This document shows, piece by piece, positions 10,243-20,901 of a stretch of DNA of 64,000 bases; the stretch's first letter is position 1, and each line of letters begins with the position of its first letter. The translations under genes and the position numbers were made by a program. The stretch comes from Nymphalis io (taxonomy: Eukaryota; Arthropoda; Insecta; Lepidoptera; Nymphalidae), in contig NC_065911.1 in assembly GCF_905147045.1 (NCBI RefSeq), positions 3,844,001 to 3,908,000 on the forward strand, given 5' to 3'. The notes beneath the pieces are model-generated. The model was not told the DNA's origin. It did no database searches and worked only from the letters and a program-made list of their open reading frames with translations.

Positions 10243-12440
10243 ATTAACGTTAACAACACATACACAAGCTTGGAGAGGAAAATATTGACCTATTTATCAA
10301 ATAGTAAAGTTAAAAAAATCAAGGTATTAAACCCACCCAAACAGGGTTGGATCAACCGGGATGTCATAGATGCAATAAATAAAAGAAATAAATTATGGCA
10401 GCTAAAAAATAAATCTGACGCCAGATATAAAACTATAAATGAAGATTTGGACAAGCAGAAGAAATTGGTTACCGAAATTATTCAAAATTTAAAACACAAT
10501 TATTACCTTAAAACCTTAATACCTGCTTCAATAAGCCTACCAAGATGTGGAATTTAATAAAAAGTCTGTCCATCAATAACACCAAAAGCGTACTATGACC
10601 ACTTAGACTCCAAATTGATTCCAACGGTTTTGTTGATGAGACAGAAGTATGTGAACAGTTTAATTTGTATTTTTCTATGATTGGGTTAAATTTAGGGAAT
10701 AAGATTATTTCACTATATCCTATACAACACACTCCACATTTGGTTAAAAATGGAAATGAAATTTCAAAATTTGAACCCGTTACCATAAATGAAGTACAGA
10801 AAATAGTAAAGGATTTAAAAACAAACAGCAGTTCTGGCCTAGATGGAATAAGTATTAAATCTGTTAAGTCTTGAGCTGCTGGTGGCCGATGAATTAAGTT
10901 GCTGCATAAATGAATGTTTTGAAAATGGCATTTTACCAGATAATTTAAAGACAGCGAAGGTGACACCTATATAAAAATCAGGAAGTAAATTAGATCCAGG
11001 TAACTACCAACCCATTTCTGTTCTACCTGTTCTTTCAAAAGTCTATGAAAAGTCAATTTATAATCGTTTGTACACATTTCTAACCCGTAATAAGATTTTA
11101 TCTCAAAAGCAATATGGTTTTCGACAACACTTAAACACACTTTCAGCCATAATTGACCTCATCACCCGAATTAAAACCAATATTAACAAAAAAAGATAGT
11201 ATTAGGTGTTTTTATTGATCTCAGAAAAGCATTCGATACAGTGAGCCATGATATACTACTGCAGAAATTATCTAATATAGGCGTAACAGGAAAGACCCTT
11301 GAGGTGTTAAAATCTTACTTAAATAATCGTCACCAAATTGTGAAAATAAATGACAAACAAAGTAGTCCAAGGCCCATTCTGTACGGCGTACCTCAAGGTT
11401 CCATTTTGGGACCTCTACTATTCCTAATATATATCAACGATATACAAGATATTGGGTTAAAAGGAGATTTGGCTCTCTACGCCGACGACTCTAGTCTTTT
11501 CTATTATGGTGCCTCTATTATGTCAGTAATGACATTATCAACGACGTTCAGAACGACCTACAGCTTCTTGATATATGGTTTAAACGTAATTTGCTGACTA
11601 TTAATATAGAAAAAAACAAAGTATATAATATTTACTGCAAAAAACAAGAAGATAAAAGCCTACACTGAACCTACTATTAATTCCGAACAGATAAATAAAA
11701 AGACGTCGGAAAAATATCTTGGTTTGATACTCGACAATAAGCTGACATGGGAACCACACATCCAAAAAATCATATCAAAATTATCATCCTTGACCGGAGC
11801 TCTTCGTGGTGTAGCGCGATGTTTACCGCGAAAAGTAAAATATCTGATATATAACTCATTGGTGAAACCACATATCGATTACTTAATTGAGATCTGGGGG
11901 ACTGCGGTGAAAGTACACCTTAAGAAAATACAAACCGCTCAAAATAAATTAATTAAACTGTAATTTAACTACAACTTCCTAACATCATCTGAAAAAATTT
12001 ATAAAAATACTAAAATAGTAAATATCGCTCAAACATATGCCTATAAAACGTGCATATTAGTACGAAATATATTGAATAAAGAAATCCACACAAATTTAAA
12101 TTTTAAAACAAAATCAGCTACACAAAGAATTCAATTACGTAACACAGATCATATTACCTTGCGCATGCCTAGAACTAATTACGAAAAAAAAAAATTACTT
12201 TCGAGGGAGCTAAGCTGTACAACGGGTTACCGTGAGACATTAAAGAGCCCACATCTATGGCAAGTTTCAAAAGACGTCTAAGATTTTATATAACAAACAA
12301 CATAGTACAATAAATATATATAAATGATAAAACAATAATTCTAAAAAATTCTAAAATCAAAAAAAAATCTGTCTAAAAAATGGAAAAAAAGGGAAAATAT
12401 ATATTAAAAAAAAATAATAAAATAAAATGATGAACAGATT
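10243..12440 (+). mobile_element. LINE 1: 5'-truncated Jockey/CR1-like non-LTR element
   Basis: The element starts abruptly in the arm repeat at about 10243 with pre-RT coding sequence, so the endonuclease part is missing. It runs through RT to an A-rich 3' end near 12440. The endonuclease loss at the 5' side and retained A-rich 3' end fit incomplete target-primed reverse transcription. Confidence 0.8.
10247..12281 (+). pseudogene. Non-LTR reverse transcriptase, multiply broken
   Basis: Successive fragments in shifting frames cover a LINE ORF2 C-terminal two thirds. They include a pre-RT segment (PKQGWINRDVIDAINKRNK, about 10345-10400), the RT entry block (NSSSGLDGIS, about 10830), the palm blocks IDLRKAFDTVSHD and GVPQGSILGPLLF (11,210-11,420) with the catalytic box YADDS at about 11480, then the thumb and C-terminal region (to 12281). 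At least three frameshifts and several stops are present. The clade is not certain; the motifs fit the Jockey/CR1/L2 group. Confidence 0.85.
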
Positions 12441-12891
12441 TCATTAAATATACCGCATCCATACTTTTGTATTCCTGAGGTGACACGGCGGGCGATATGT
12501 TTAACAAGCTCGTCGATCGTCGATCGAGAAGAAAAAATTTCTGCATCTACCTTCTTTCTTATGAATTTTTGTAACACTGTACGCTTAGATTTTTATATTA
12601 GCTTGTAACTTTCACATGTTAGTGAATTTTTGTAATTCTTTATGAGAAATAAATTCTTTAAACTTAGTATTTTACTCGATATTCAGAGTGTTTCCAATAT
12701 TCTTGTAGTGGTACATTTGTGTTAGTTTTTTCAAGTTATACATTTCTATTCTAATAAGATTCTGTATAACATTGTCATTAATAAATTTATTTTTAACTTT
12801 AGAGACTATTGTAACTATTTTAATCCCTGATTTGATTTGTGTTCCTTGACGAAATAATTTTGGCTGTTGTTTCTTATTGTATGTTTGTGTT
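12441..12891. other. Unassigned AT-rich tract
   Basis: Between the LINE 1 tail and the next arm-derived segment. It contains one short non-conserved minus-strand reading frame (to 12932) with no recognised domain. I see no gene here. Confidence 0.6.
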
Positions 12892-13796
12892 GTACATGTC
12901 TGTTTGGCAACACTTTCACATGTTAAGGTCACCTTACCTATATAATATTTAATCGTATAAATCGCAAGAAAAATAGATAAATAGTATAATAATGATATCC
13001 TGGGACATTATTCACACACGGCCATCTGACCCCAAACCAGACAACCGATCTACTACATATAGTACTTTTTATTTTGTAAATGCATACTTACAAAAATAGA
13101 CTTACCAGACTCAGGACAAACAGACATGTTCATGCACACAAATGTCTGTCCTGGGTGGGAGTCAAACCCACAACCTTCGGCGTGAAATTTAATTATCTAC
13201 CGACCACGCCAATCGTCCCGTCATAATTAATATTAATAAAATAGATTTTTATATGTATTCTAATTTTTATGTGTTTTCAGACTAGCGACGTATCGGAGTT
13301 TGATTCCCTGTGAAGACTGTTATTTATTTATTTAAATATAATTAAATTGTCACCAACATAGAGGCTATTAGTTTTTCAAATAGATCATTAAAATTAATAT
13401 ATTAAGTTACCAAAATTTCATACAATTTAAGCAGTGTTGGATTTGGTCTTAATACCGTAATTGAAATACATAATTGAAATATATCATTATTCAAAATGTA
13501 AAATGTTACATTGTATCTGAAAAAAAAATTAATATATATGTATTAGTATTTTCTATAATTATCAGTATTTAAATGCCTTTCTAGATAAATCATAAATGTC
13601 ATATTGTCGAAACTCATAGATCATTAATTAACAAAACAATATTTACCGAAATTAATAATTAAATTTGAAGCAATTTTACTGTAATTCAACTTTTACGTAC
13701 ACTCTATAATCTATAATGTATATTTATATAAAGGCTTTTTGCATACCCGTTTAGGTACCAACATTACGGTCAAATATTAAAGTATTGTTCTATTTT
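12892..13796 (-). repeat. Arm repeat, third copy, outer part, inverted
   Basis: Reverse complement of 44160-45316, including the shared SINE A (12985-13222 here). The 13575-13796 part also matches 33367-33583 directly. This outer part is in the opposite orientation to the inner part at 6873-10242, so the third copy is rearranged. It ends sharply at 13796, where Polinton-like sequence follows. Confidence 0.75.
12985..13222 (-). mobile_element. SINE family A copy
   Basis: Same family as the SINE in the gypsy copies. Box B reads (minus strand) GGTTTGACTCC, and the tgtctgt repeats and the GGGTCAGATGGCCGTGTGTG end block are present. Confidence 0.8.
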
Positions 13797-14041
13797 AATG
13801 TGTCTAGTTGGGGGTTTTGGCACACGCCCGATCGATTGCACTCATCCATTTTCACGTAGCTGGCTTCGTTCAAAAGTTAACAAAAACCATTAGGTGTGTA
13901 ATTAGGAGCCTAAAGAGCTTATTGTCATTGCTAATGAAGGCTGGAGTCGAGATAAATAATTATCTCTTTAACAAGTTGTTTCAATCTTCACACAAACCTT
14001 TTAGCACGTAGACGTACATGTTCACGATTTTTCATTTTTAT

Positions 14042-14590
14042 CATCCATTTACCGCTATATTTGCTGGTCCAAGTGGTTGTGGAAAATCTGTATTCGTTAC
14101 AACCTTTATTAAATACATGAAAGAAATTTGTAATACATATTTTCATCAAATTACTTGGTGCTATGATGAAATGTAGCTCTTATACAACCTCATACAAGTA
14201 ACCTACTTCCAAGGCATACCCGATCTTAGTATGTTTGATGGGAAGGAACCACAACTAGTTATTATTGATGACCTTATGAGAGAGTCTGATGGTCGTATCG
14301 TTGACATATTTACAAAAGGAAGTCATCACAGAAATTTAAGTGTATTTTATACAACACAAAATTTATTTCATCAAGGTAAAGGACAACGAGATATTTCATT
14401 GAATTCAAGTTATATAATTTATTTTAAGAATCCTCGTGATAAAACACAAATACGTTATTTAGTACGTCAAGTTTCTCCAGAACAACCGAAATACTTGGAA
14501 GATTCGTATAAGGATGCTACAAAAGAACCTCATGGTTATTTAGTCATAGATTTGAAACAGGATACTATTGATATTTGTCGTATAAACTAA
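14042..14590 (+). pseudogene. Polinton/adintovirus-like packaging ATPase, one stop
   Basis: One frame, interrupted once (TAG 14174-14176), carries a P-loop AGPSGCGKS (Walker A, about 14063-14089) and a Walker B strand LVIIDDLM (about 14255), followed by a conserved region with FYTTQNLFHQGKG and SYIIYFKNPRDK. This is the pattern of the FtsK/HerA-like DNA-packaging ATPase (A32-like) of Polintons/Mavericks and adintoviruses, which pumps DNA into capsids. The start is not defined; sequence upstream to 13800 is decayed. The next gene in the block follows 31 bp downstream on the same strand. This is an old endogenous remnant. Confidence 0.8.
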
Positions 14591-14621
14591 AATATTTCCT
14601 TCAGAAGATAGGTGTTGTACC

Positions 14622-14960
14622 GTGTATGTACCATCAAAAGGGTTTAAATATGATACATCAACAAATATCAATCATTTACAAATAATGCAGCGACGTTTCA
14701 AGACGTACAGAGATTTATTGAGTGCTCTACATACCCTTAAACCGAAATATAGAAAAGCTCTTTTGGAATCATGTGATGAGAAAGACATAAATTGTATTTG
14801 TAAATGCATTCATAACGTTCTCCATGTAAAAGTAGAATTGAAAGAGAAAGAAAAGAAAAAAATAAACAAATATAGAAATATACTTCGAAAGTTAGTACGA
14901 AAAGGAACGAACCATGTAAGGAAAAAAATTATAATACAAAAAGGGGTGCATTTTTGCTGA
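14622..14960 (+). pseudogene. Small basic pX-like protein of the Polinton-like block
   Basis: A 112-codon frame, rich in Lys and Arg, with MQRRFKTYRDLL at an internal Met (14685), then CICKCIHNVL, a coiled and charged stretch (EKEKKKINKYRNILRKL) and a C-terminal ~KKIIIQKGVHF. From recall, insect Polinton-like blocks carry a protein of this kind just after the ATPase, often likened to adenovirus core protein pX with a hydrophobic tail. Here the tail is missing: a stop follows HFC at once. The call rests on pattern and position only. Confidence 0.5.
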
Positions 14961-15016
14961 TAATTTTAGTTTCTATTCTAAATGGCTTGGTAAGCTCATT
15001 AATTTGAGGAAACAAA

Positions 15017-15335
15017 ATGGATAATGCTAAAAAAATGTTGCCGATTGAGCCAAGCTTGCTAGAAAAATTAAAACAACATAACACTCATATATAACTATAC
15101 ATAACGCTGATACTCCACTATCACGTTTGGATTCAGAAATGCAAAATATATTGAATAGTGACATAGAGGATCGGAAGAAGTGTATTTTGTACTTACAAAC
15201 GCTTTAACGATACTTAAATTTTACAAAAGAAGATCGACAACCCCTTCACATACCAATTTAGTATCTACTACTGACGTGGATGATCTTTTAAAACATAAAT
15301 CCAAGGTGAATAATAAAAATGAAAAAATTGATGCT
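15017..15335 (+). pseudogene. Third ORF of Polinton-like block, broken and truncated
   Basis: It begins MDNAKKMLPIEPSLLEKL at 15017 and stops after 25 codons. Beyond the stop, shifted frames continue with EMQNILNSDIEDRKK and a segment ending DVDDLLKHKSKVNNK, near 15330. Similar small proteins of unknown role follow the pX-like gene in insect Polinton-like loci. The RTE fragment interrupts it at about 15336. Confidence 0.45.
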
Positions 15336-16046
15336 ATCGATGCGATGTCCTCGTACATCGCTTCGACCACATCATCAGAGTACGTCGAAGTTGGCGCATA
15401 TACCTGTACGACCTTCAGGGAGTACCTGTCGGAAAGTTTTAGGACAAGGTACGCTACCCGGTTCGACACACTACTGATTTCCACAATGCTGCTAATGAGA
15501 TCTTTTTTGACTAGAAAACCGACACCACCCTGGGAGAGGTTATCACCTTCGCGGAAGTAGAGTAAGTTACCGGACTCTAGAGTTATCGTGTCCTCCCCCT
15601 GTCTTCGGACTTCAAATAACCCCAGTATATGCCAGTTTATATGACTTAACCCTACTTCTAATTCGGCGAGGTGATGGTCCAGCCTCATCGAGCGTCCATT
15701 ATACGTTGCCATGTGCAGTCGTTTTATACGGTAGCCTGCCGTGAACCGGTGATTCTTAGCACCCCCTGCCCTGCCGATACCGCGACCGCTACCTTGGTCG
15801 GGCCTAGCGGGCTTGCCGGTAACTGGGGGCCTTTTTTTGGGCGCATCTGCCATTAATGGAGGGGTTTGCCCATACTCGCCGCGCTGGGCAGGCGTGTTGG
15901 CGAGCGCAGTAGGGGGGTAAGATGTTTATGGGAGGGGGGACGCTGTTGCCCTTTCCCCCTTTTCCCCGTCCCTCAGTCGCCTCTTACGACACCCACGGGA
16001 TGAGATTGGGGGAGTACTATTCTAAGCCGGTACTCCACGGCAATTA
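15336..16046 (-). mobile_element. RTE-type LINE, 5' portion only
   Basis: On the minus strand it starts near 16046 with a GC-rich 5' leader (clear contrast with the AT-rich surroundings), then a frame from ATG 15853. It includes the start of an AP-endonuclease domain: MATYNGRSMR, HILGLFEVRRQGEDTI, GGVGFLVKKDL, LKVVQVYAPTS. The element breaks off at about 15336 before the rest of the endonuclease and all of the RT. Retaining the 5' end and losing the 3' end is the reverse of normal LINE truncation. Confidence 0.8.
15341..15853 (-). pseudogene. RTE-type endonuclease N-terminal fragment
   Basis: About 170 codons of LINE ORF with a Pro/Gly/Arg-rich leader, then the endonuclease/exonuclease/phosphatase-fold start. 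The usual Asn (TYN) and Glu (FEVRR) metal-site residues are visible; the later Asp-His residues would be in the missing part. The frame then runs into Polinton-like sequence. Confidence 0.75.
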
Positions 16047-16216
16047 AATTTCAATATCCATGTACAGTGTATATTGTTCAAGAATATGAGAACATTATTT
16101 ACATCACAAAATGGATGAAAATGCCTGACCAAAATGCACCATCTACATTGTTCTATAAGACTCATATACCTGCAACAAACTATGACAATATTGATCATGT
16201 TTTATCAGCATTAAAT
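16047..16216 (+). pseudogene. Possible Polinton capsid-type (penton/minor jelly-roll) fragment
   Basis: An open frame (about 50 codons) resumes right after the RTE piece with VYIVQEYENIIYITKWMK and HIPATNYDNIDHVLSALN. This resembles the N-terminal part of the small structural protein seen downstream of the ATPase in insect Polinton-like loci. It ends at 16216, where gypsy gag sequence begins. The call is by resemblance and synteny, not by a diagnostic motif. Confidence 0.35.
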
Positions 16217-16539
16217 AAGAAGTTGGTCATACTTATAAAAACTGTAAAAAGATACCAAGTAGTATGTGTTTTAAATGTGGTAAATTGAATGTCTAATATC
16301 ACGAAATCTTATAACAATTGTAATCTTTCAAAAAACGAGTAAAGTTTTGTCAGACACAAGTTCTTAATAAAGAATCAGTTGATCTGACAAAAATTAAATT
16401 TTCTAAACCTAATGCTTCTGAAATTCGTAAAGATTTTTTTAATTTCTGTAATTACTTAAAACTATTTCTTTCAATGAATAAATTTGCTCCAATTTTATTT
16501 ACAAAAAATAGCGACACACATCCATTTTTAAAATTCCAA

Positions 16540-16650
16540 GTTTACGGTAAATCATTTACAGCTTTATTAGATAGTGGTGCTAATAAGAGTGTACTAGCTT
16601 CTAATAGTAATTTGCTATTTCTCAACTTAAGACTCAAACTTAAGACATGA
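16540..16650 (+). pseudogene. gypsy-like aspartic protease remnant, right copy
   Basis: ALLDSGANKSVL motif at about 16560-16600, followed by the same stop codon as in the left copy. Retropepsin-type active site. Confidence 0.75.
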
Positions 16651-17099
16651 CAACTAGCGTCATAAAGCTTGTACTGCTGATGGTAGTTCACAAGATGTTT
16701 TAGGTACTATAGATATTCCAATTACTTGTGACAATGTAACTCGCATTGTACAATTCATGGTGGTTCCATCACTAAATCCAGATATTATTCAATGGTTTGA
16801 TTTTTGGCTCGCATTTAATTTAGCTCATGAATTATTTAGAAATATAACTTTTGAAAGTAAAATTAAAAACAATAATTCTATAATTATAAACTTCTGTAAC
16901 TAAAATTCTGTAACTTCTGCTGTTCAACTTTCTTCTTCTGAGAAAGAACAATTAAATAATATTATAAAACTGTTTGAAGAAATTTCTTATGAAAAGAAAA
17001 GTCTATGTTTAACACATTTAACAAAACATAAAATTATAACTGTTGGAGATCCTATTAAACAATGGTATTGGCGTATTAGTTTTGCGTAACAAAAAGGAC

Positions 17100-17740
17100 T
17101 TTATGATGAAGTTCAAGTTTTGATGAAAGATGGTATTATTCAATCTTCTAAATCACTAAAAAAGATGGTGGTATAAGACTTTGTTTAGATTCAAGAAAAT
17201 AAAATTCTGTTACTTTTAAAGATTCATATCCTTTACCTTACACATAGCGAATTTTGGATAATTTGCGTGGTGCTAAGTTTATCACAGCAATAGATTTGTC
17301 TAAAGCGTTTCTACAAATTCCTTTAGAAGAAACTTCCAGAGAGAAGACTGCCTTCGTAATTCCTGGAAAGGGATTGTTCGAATTTGTTCGTATGCCCTTC
17401 GGTTTAACTAATACTCCTGCAGAACTACAAAGATTGCTAGATAAACTTATTGGTGTAGAATTCGATTTGAATGTATTCGTATATTTAGATGATTTAATAG
17501 CAATTTCTAGTGATTTTTAAACTCATTTAACTCTTTTATGTAAAATTTATCATAAATTAAAAGATGCTAGTTTAAATATTAATTTGAAAAAATTTGAATT
17601 TTGTAAAGAATGTTTACGTTACATAGGCAATGTTGTTGATAGTAATGGTTTATATACAGATCCTTCTAAGTTAACTGGAATAAAAAAAATTCCTCGTCCT
17701 ATAAATGTAAAGCAAGTACGTAGTTTTGAGATGAAGTATG
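17100..17740 (+). pseudogene. gypsy-like reverse transcriptase, right copy
   Basis: AIDLSKAFLQIPL, FVRMPFGLTNTP and FVYLDDL blocks lie in the open part 17254-17520, flanked by the same TAG (5') and TAA (3') stops as in the left copy. The palm continues as ISLKKFE-like thumb sequence after the stop. RNase H sequence (TVVTDHASLKWLLHLNN) follows to about 18200. Confidence 0.9.
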
Positions 17741-18492
17741 TGTTCAAGTTATGGTAGATTTATAGAAAAATTTGATGATATTGCTAATCTTTTAACTAAT
17801 CTTACTCGTGGTAGTAGAAATAGTAAACGTGCCGTTGAATGGAATTCAGATTGTGAAGACTCTTTTATAAAACTTAAACTAGCTTTATTAATTAAGTGCT
17901 CCTGTATTAACCTGTCCAGATTTTAATAAAACATTTTTTCTACATTGTGATGCTAGCTCTTACGCTATTGGTAGTGTATTGTGTCAAAAAGATGATGGTG
18001 ATCATCCAACATCCGGTTGCATTTTATTCTAGAGCATTTAATAAATGTGAAAAGAATTAAAGTACTACTGAAAAAGAACTTCTTACTATATTAGATTCAA
18101 TCGAACAAATTAGACCCTATATTGAAGGTATAGAATTAACTGTGGTAACAGATCATGCTAGTTTAAAGTGGTTATTACATTTAAATAATCCAAGCGAATG
18201 CTTAGTGCATAGTCAGCTCGTATATCTCAATTTACTTTTAATATAATTCATAAAAAAGGTATCTTACATGTTGTTCCTGATACATCATCTCGTTATTCAA
18301 ATTAATGCTATTGATATTCCATCGGAAATAACTTATCGAGATGAAGAAATTCGTGATCCTTGGTATCATAAAATATTTGTAGGATGTCAAAAATATCCTT
18401 TAAGATATAAATATTATAAAGTTGAAAACAATGTTCTTTATAGATTTGGTAAGCCTCAATTTCAATTAAATAATAATTTAAATTTCAATTAA
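17738..18492 (+). pseudogene. gypsy-like RNase H and connection region, right copy
   Basis: Fragments CSSYGRFIEKFDDIANLL, DHASLKWLLHL and DIPSEITYRDEEI in shifting frames correspond to the left copy's connection and RNase H region. A local duplication of ATTTCAATTAAATAATAATT sits at its 3' end, next to the SINE. Confidence 0.7.
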
Positions 18493-18561
18493 ATAATAAT
18501 TTAATTGAAATTGCTTGGAAAACACTTATTCCTAAAGAAAATGTTATTGAAACTATTTATA

Positions 18562-18830
18562 ATAGCCGGTTGGCTTGGTTGGTAGATCCTTGCCTTTTCA
18601 CGCTGAAGGTTGTGGGTTCGATTCCCACCCATGACAGACATTTGTGTGCATGAAAATGTCTGTTTGTCCTGAGTCTGGGTGTAATTATCTGTATAAGTGT
18701 GTATTTACAAAAGAAAAGTAGTATACGTAGTATATCAGTTGTCTGGTTTCCATAGCACAAGCTATGTACAAGCTTAATTTGGGATCAGATGGCCGTGTGT
18801 GAAAAATTTCCCAGGATATTATTATTATTA
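18562..18830 (+). mobile_element. SINE family A inside the right gypsy copy
   Basis: Box A TTGGCTTGGTTGGTAGA and box B GGTTCGATTCC of a tRNA-like Pol III promoter, a body ending in GGGATCAGATGGCCGTGTG, and an ATTATTATT tail. Same location as the SINE in the left copy. Confidence 0.88.
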
Positions 18831-18899
18831 TTAGAATATATTTCAAATTGTGAAACTTGTAAAGCTTATAAGCACTCTAATGCTCCATTTTTGGGATAA

Positions 18900-19293
18900 T
18901 GACTAATCAAAAGATTGTTTCTCAGCCTATAGTTTCTCAGATATAGTTGGTCCATTGCCTAAAACTTATTCTGGTCAACGTTACATTTGTACAGTATTGG
19001 ATGTATTTACTAAATATTGTCGGTTAAATCCATTATGTAATGCTACAACAAAATCTATTTGTAGATTCTTAGAAAAAGATACCTTTCTTAAATTTGGTTG
19101 TCCAAAAATTATAATTTGTGATAATGGAACTCGATTCACAGCAAAACATTTTGTAGAATTTTTGAAAGGTTTTAATATAAGCAAAATATTTTATAACACT
19201 TTGTATACGCCTCAAACTAATCCTATGGAACATTATCTTAAAACTCTAGAAACTTGCATAGCTTGTTTTGTTCATGATGATCATAGAACTTAG
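18900..19293 (+). pseudogene. gypsy-like integrase core, right copy
   Basis: IIICDNGTRFTAKHF holds the second Asp and NPMEHYLKTL the Glu. The region around the first Asp (DIVGPLP) is altered just upstream relative to the left copy, which breaks the frame. C-terminal remnants run to about 19780 (TEFTPNFLMFGRE, then KVYILKDLGEGT). Confidence 0.85.
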
Positions 19294-20469
19294 TCAAAAT
19301 ATTTAAATCAAGTTCAATTAGCTTTGAATAGTAGTATAAATTTAGCTACTGAATTCACTCCTAATTTTCTAATGTTTGGTCGTGAAGTTGTAATTGATGC
19401 TTCATTACATCGTTTCAGTAATTCAATCATTCACATTTGAATGAGCTTGAAGTTAGTAACCAACATACTTATGCAGTAACTTTGAATTCCCTAAGTTCAA
19501 TTTTTGATTTAGTAACCAAATCTTTGCTTAAAGCTTATAAAAAGAATGCTCTCTTATATAAAAAAGGAAGGAAGGAAAGTTATTTCTTATGGGTCAGTTG
19601 ATATAAATTAGAGAAGAAATTTTATCTTGTCTAATTCTTCACAATATTTTTCGGCAAAACTTGCTCCTAAGTTTATTAAATCTCAAATAATAGAGAATAT
19701 TTCTAATAAAGTTTATATTCTGAAAGATTTGGGAGAAGGTACTATTGGTTATACGTTATCATGTCAAAGATATTATTAAAATATAATTTTGGTATAACTA
19801 AAATATTTTGTAGTTATATTTAGGTTTAGAATAAATATGGCTTTGTTAAAGATGAGCGAGACAAGAGACGAGATGAGAGAGGTATGATAGAAAGTTCGCC
19901 ATAAACTTGTGAGTTGATTGAGTGATATGATTCTAATATGAATATCTTTCTACAAATATATTTTTCTAGTTATAACACTATACGTCTAGGACATTTTGGT
20001 TTTCAAAATAAAATGATTCCATTTATTTCTTGACCCCATAAGATCTTATAAATTTTGTTTGTTATATTTGTGATATTGTTTTTACAATATATTTTTGTGT
20101 GTGTTTATACTTTTGTAAACATATTGTTTATGTGTTATTGTAAATAACATTTTTGTAGTTTTGTTGAACATTATTACATATTTTAGTAATAAGTTATTTT
20201 TAGTTAAAGTTTTGTAGCAAGAAGGTGGTCTTGGGCCGGACACAGACTCAATATTTATTTGGAAGTTTTGTTTAACTATGTTCGGAAAGCTGATGGTGTA
20301 GAGTCGGTCACAGTACAAACTATTTTTGTATGCTTTCGCTTTTGGAAAGACGTGTAGTGTTGCGTCGGCCACGGTAGTCATATTTCTTACTCTAAATTAA
20401 CACAAGTTTTATTAGACTACTCATTACTTTCGAGTGAGGTTATATTGATTCCTCATCTCCAAGGTAGAA

Positions 20470-20615
20470 TATATATATATATATATATATATATCCATAC
20501 CGTAACCGTAACAGCCTGTGAATATCCCACTGCTGGGCTAAAGGCCTCCTCTCCTCTTTTTTGAGGAGAAGGTTTTGGAGCTTATTCCACCACGCTGCTC
20601 CAATGCGGGTTGGTA

Positions 20616-20663
<48 letters not shown>

Positions 20664-20667
20664 GGTA

Positions 20668-20695
<28 letters not shown>
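20470..20695. repeat. (AT)n tracts with an embedded SINE C fragment
   Basis: Two AT-dinucleotide runs flank about 120 bp of SINE family C tail (20495-20616, minus orientation, with CCCACTGCTGGGCTAAAGG). The left gypsy copy has only the AT run, so the SINE piece arrived after the copies separated. Confidence 0.85.
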
Positions 20696-20698
<3 letters not shown>

Positions 20699-20901
20699 TT
20701 TTACTTTTTCTTAGAAAAAACATTTGTTATAGTTTTGTAGCTAAGTTAGTTTACATTTCTCAATCTTCCTTTGTAGATTTTCTGATTGCTTATGTCACTC
20801 TAATGTTTTGTTCAATAGAGTCGACCTCTACTGTTATTAAAAGTCGGAGAAAAGAGTCTCTCAGAGCGAGCTCCTCTTTTATTTTTTTGGTTGGGGGGTA
20901 A

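Noticed and set aside
12672..12932. Minus-strand 86-codon frame
   Set aside because: It crosses the arm-repeat boundary, is Lys/Asn/Thr-rich and shows no domain.
15180..15560. Plus-strand 126-codon frame
   Set aside because: Chimeric: it begins in Polinton-like sequence and runs antisense through the RTE fragment.
20538..20723. Minus-strand frame with Ile-Tyr repeats
   Set aside because: Pure translation of the (AT)n microsatellite and a SINE tail.
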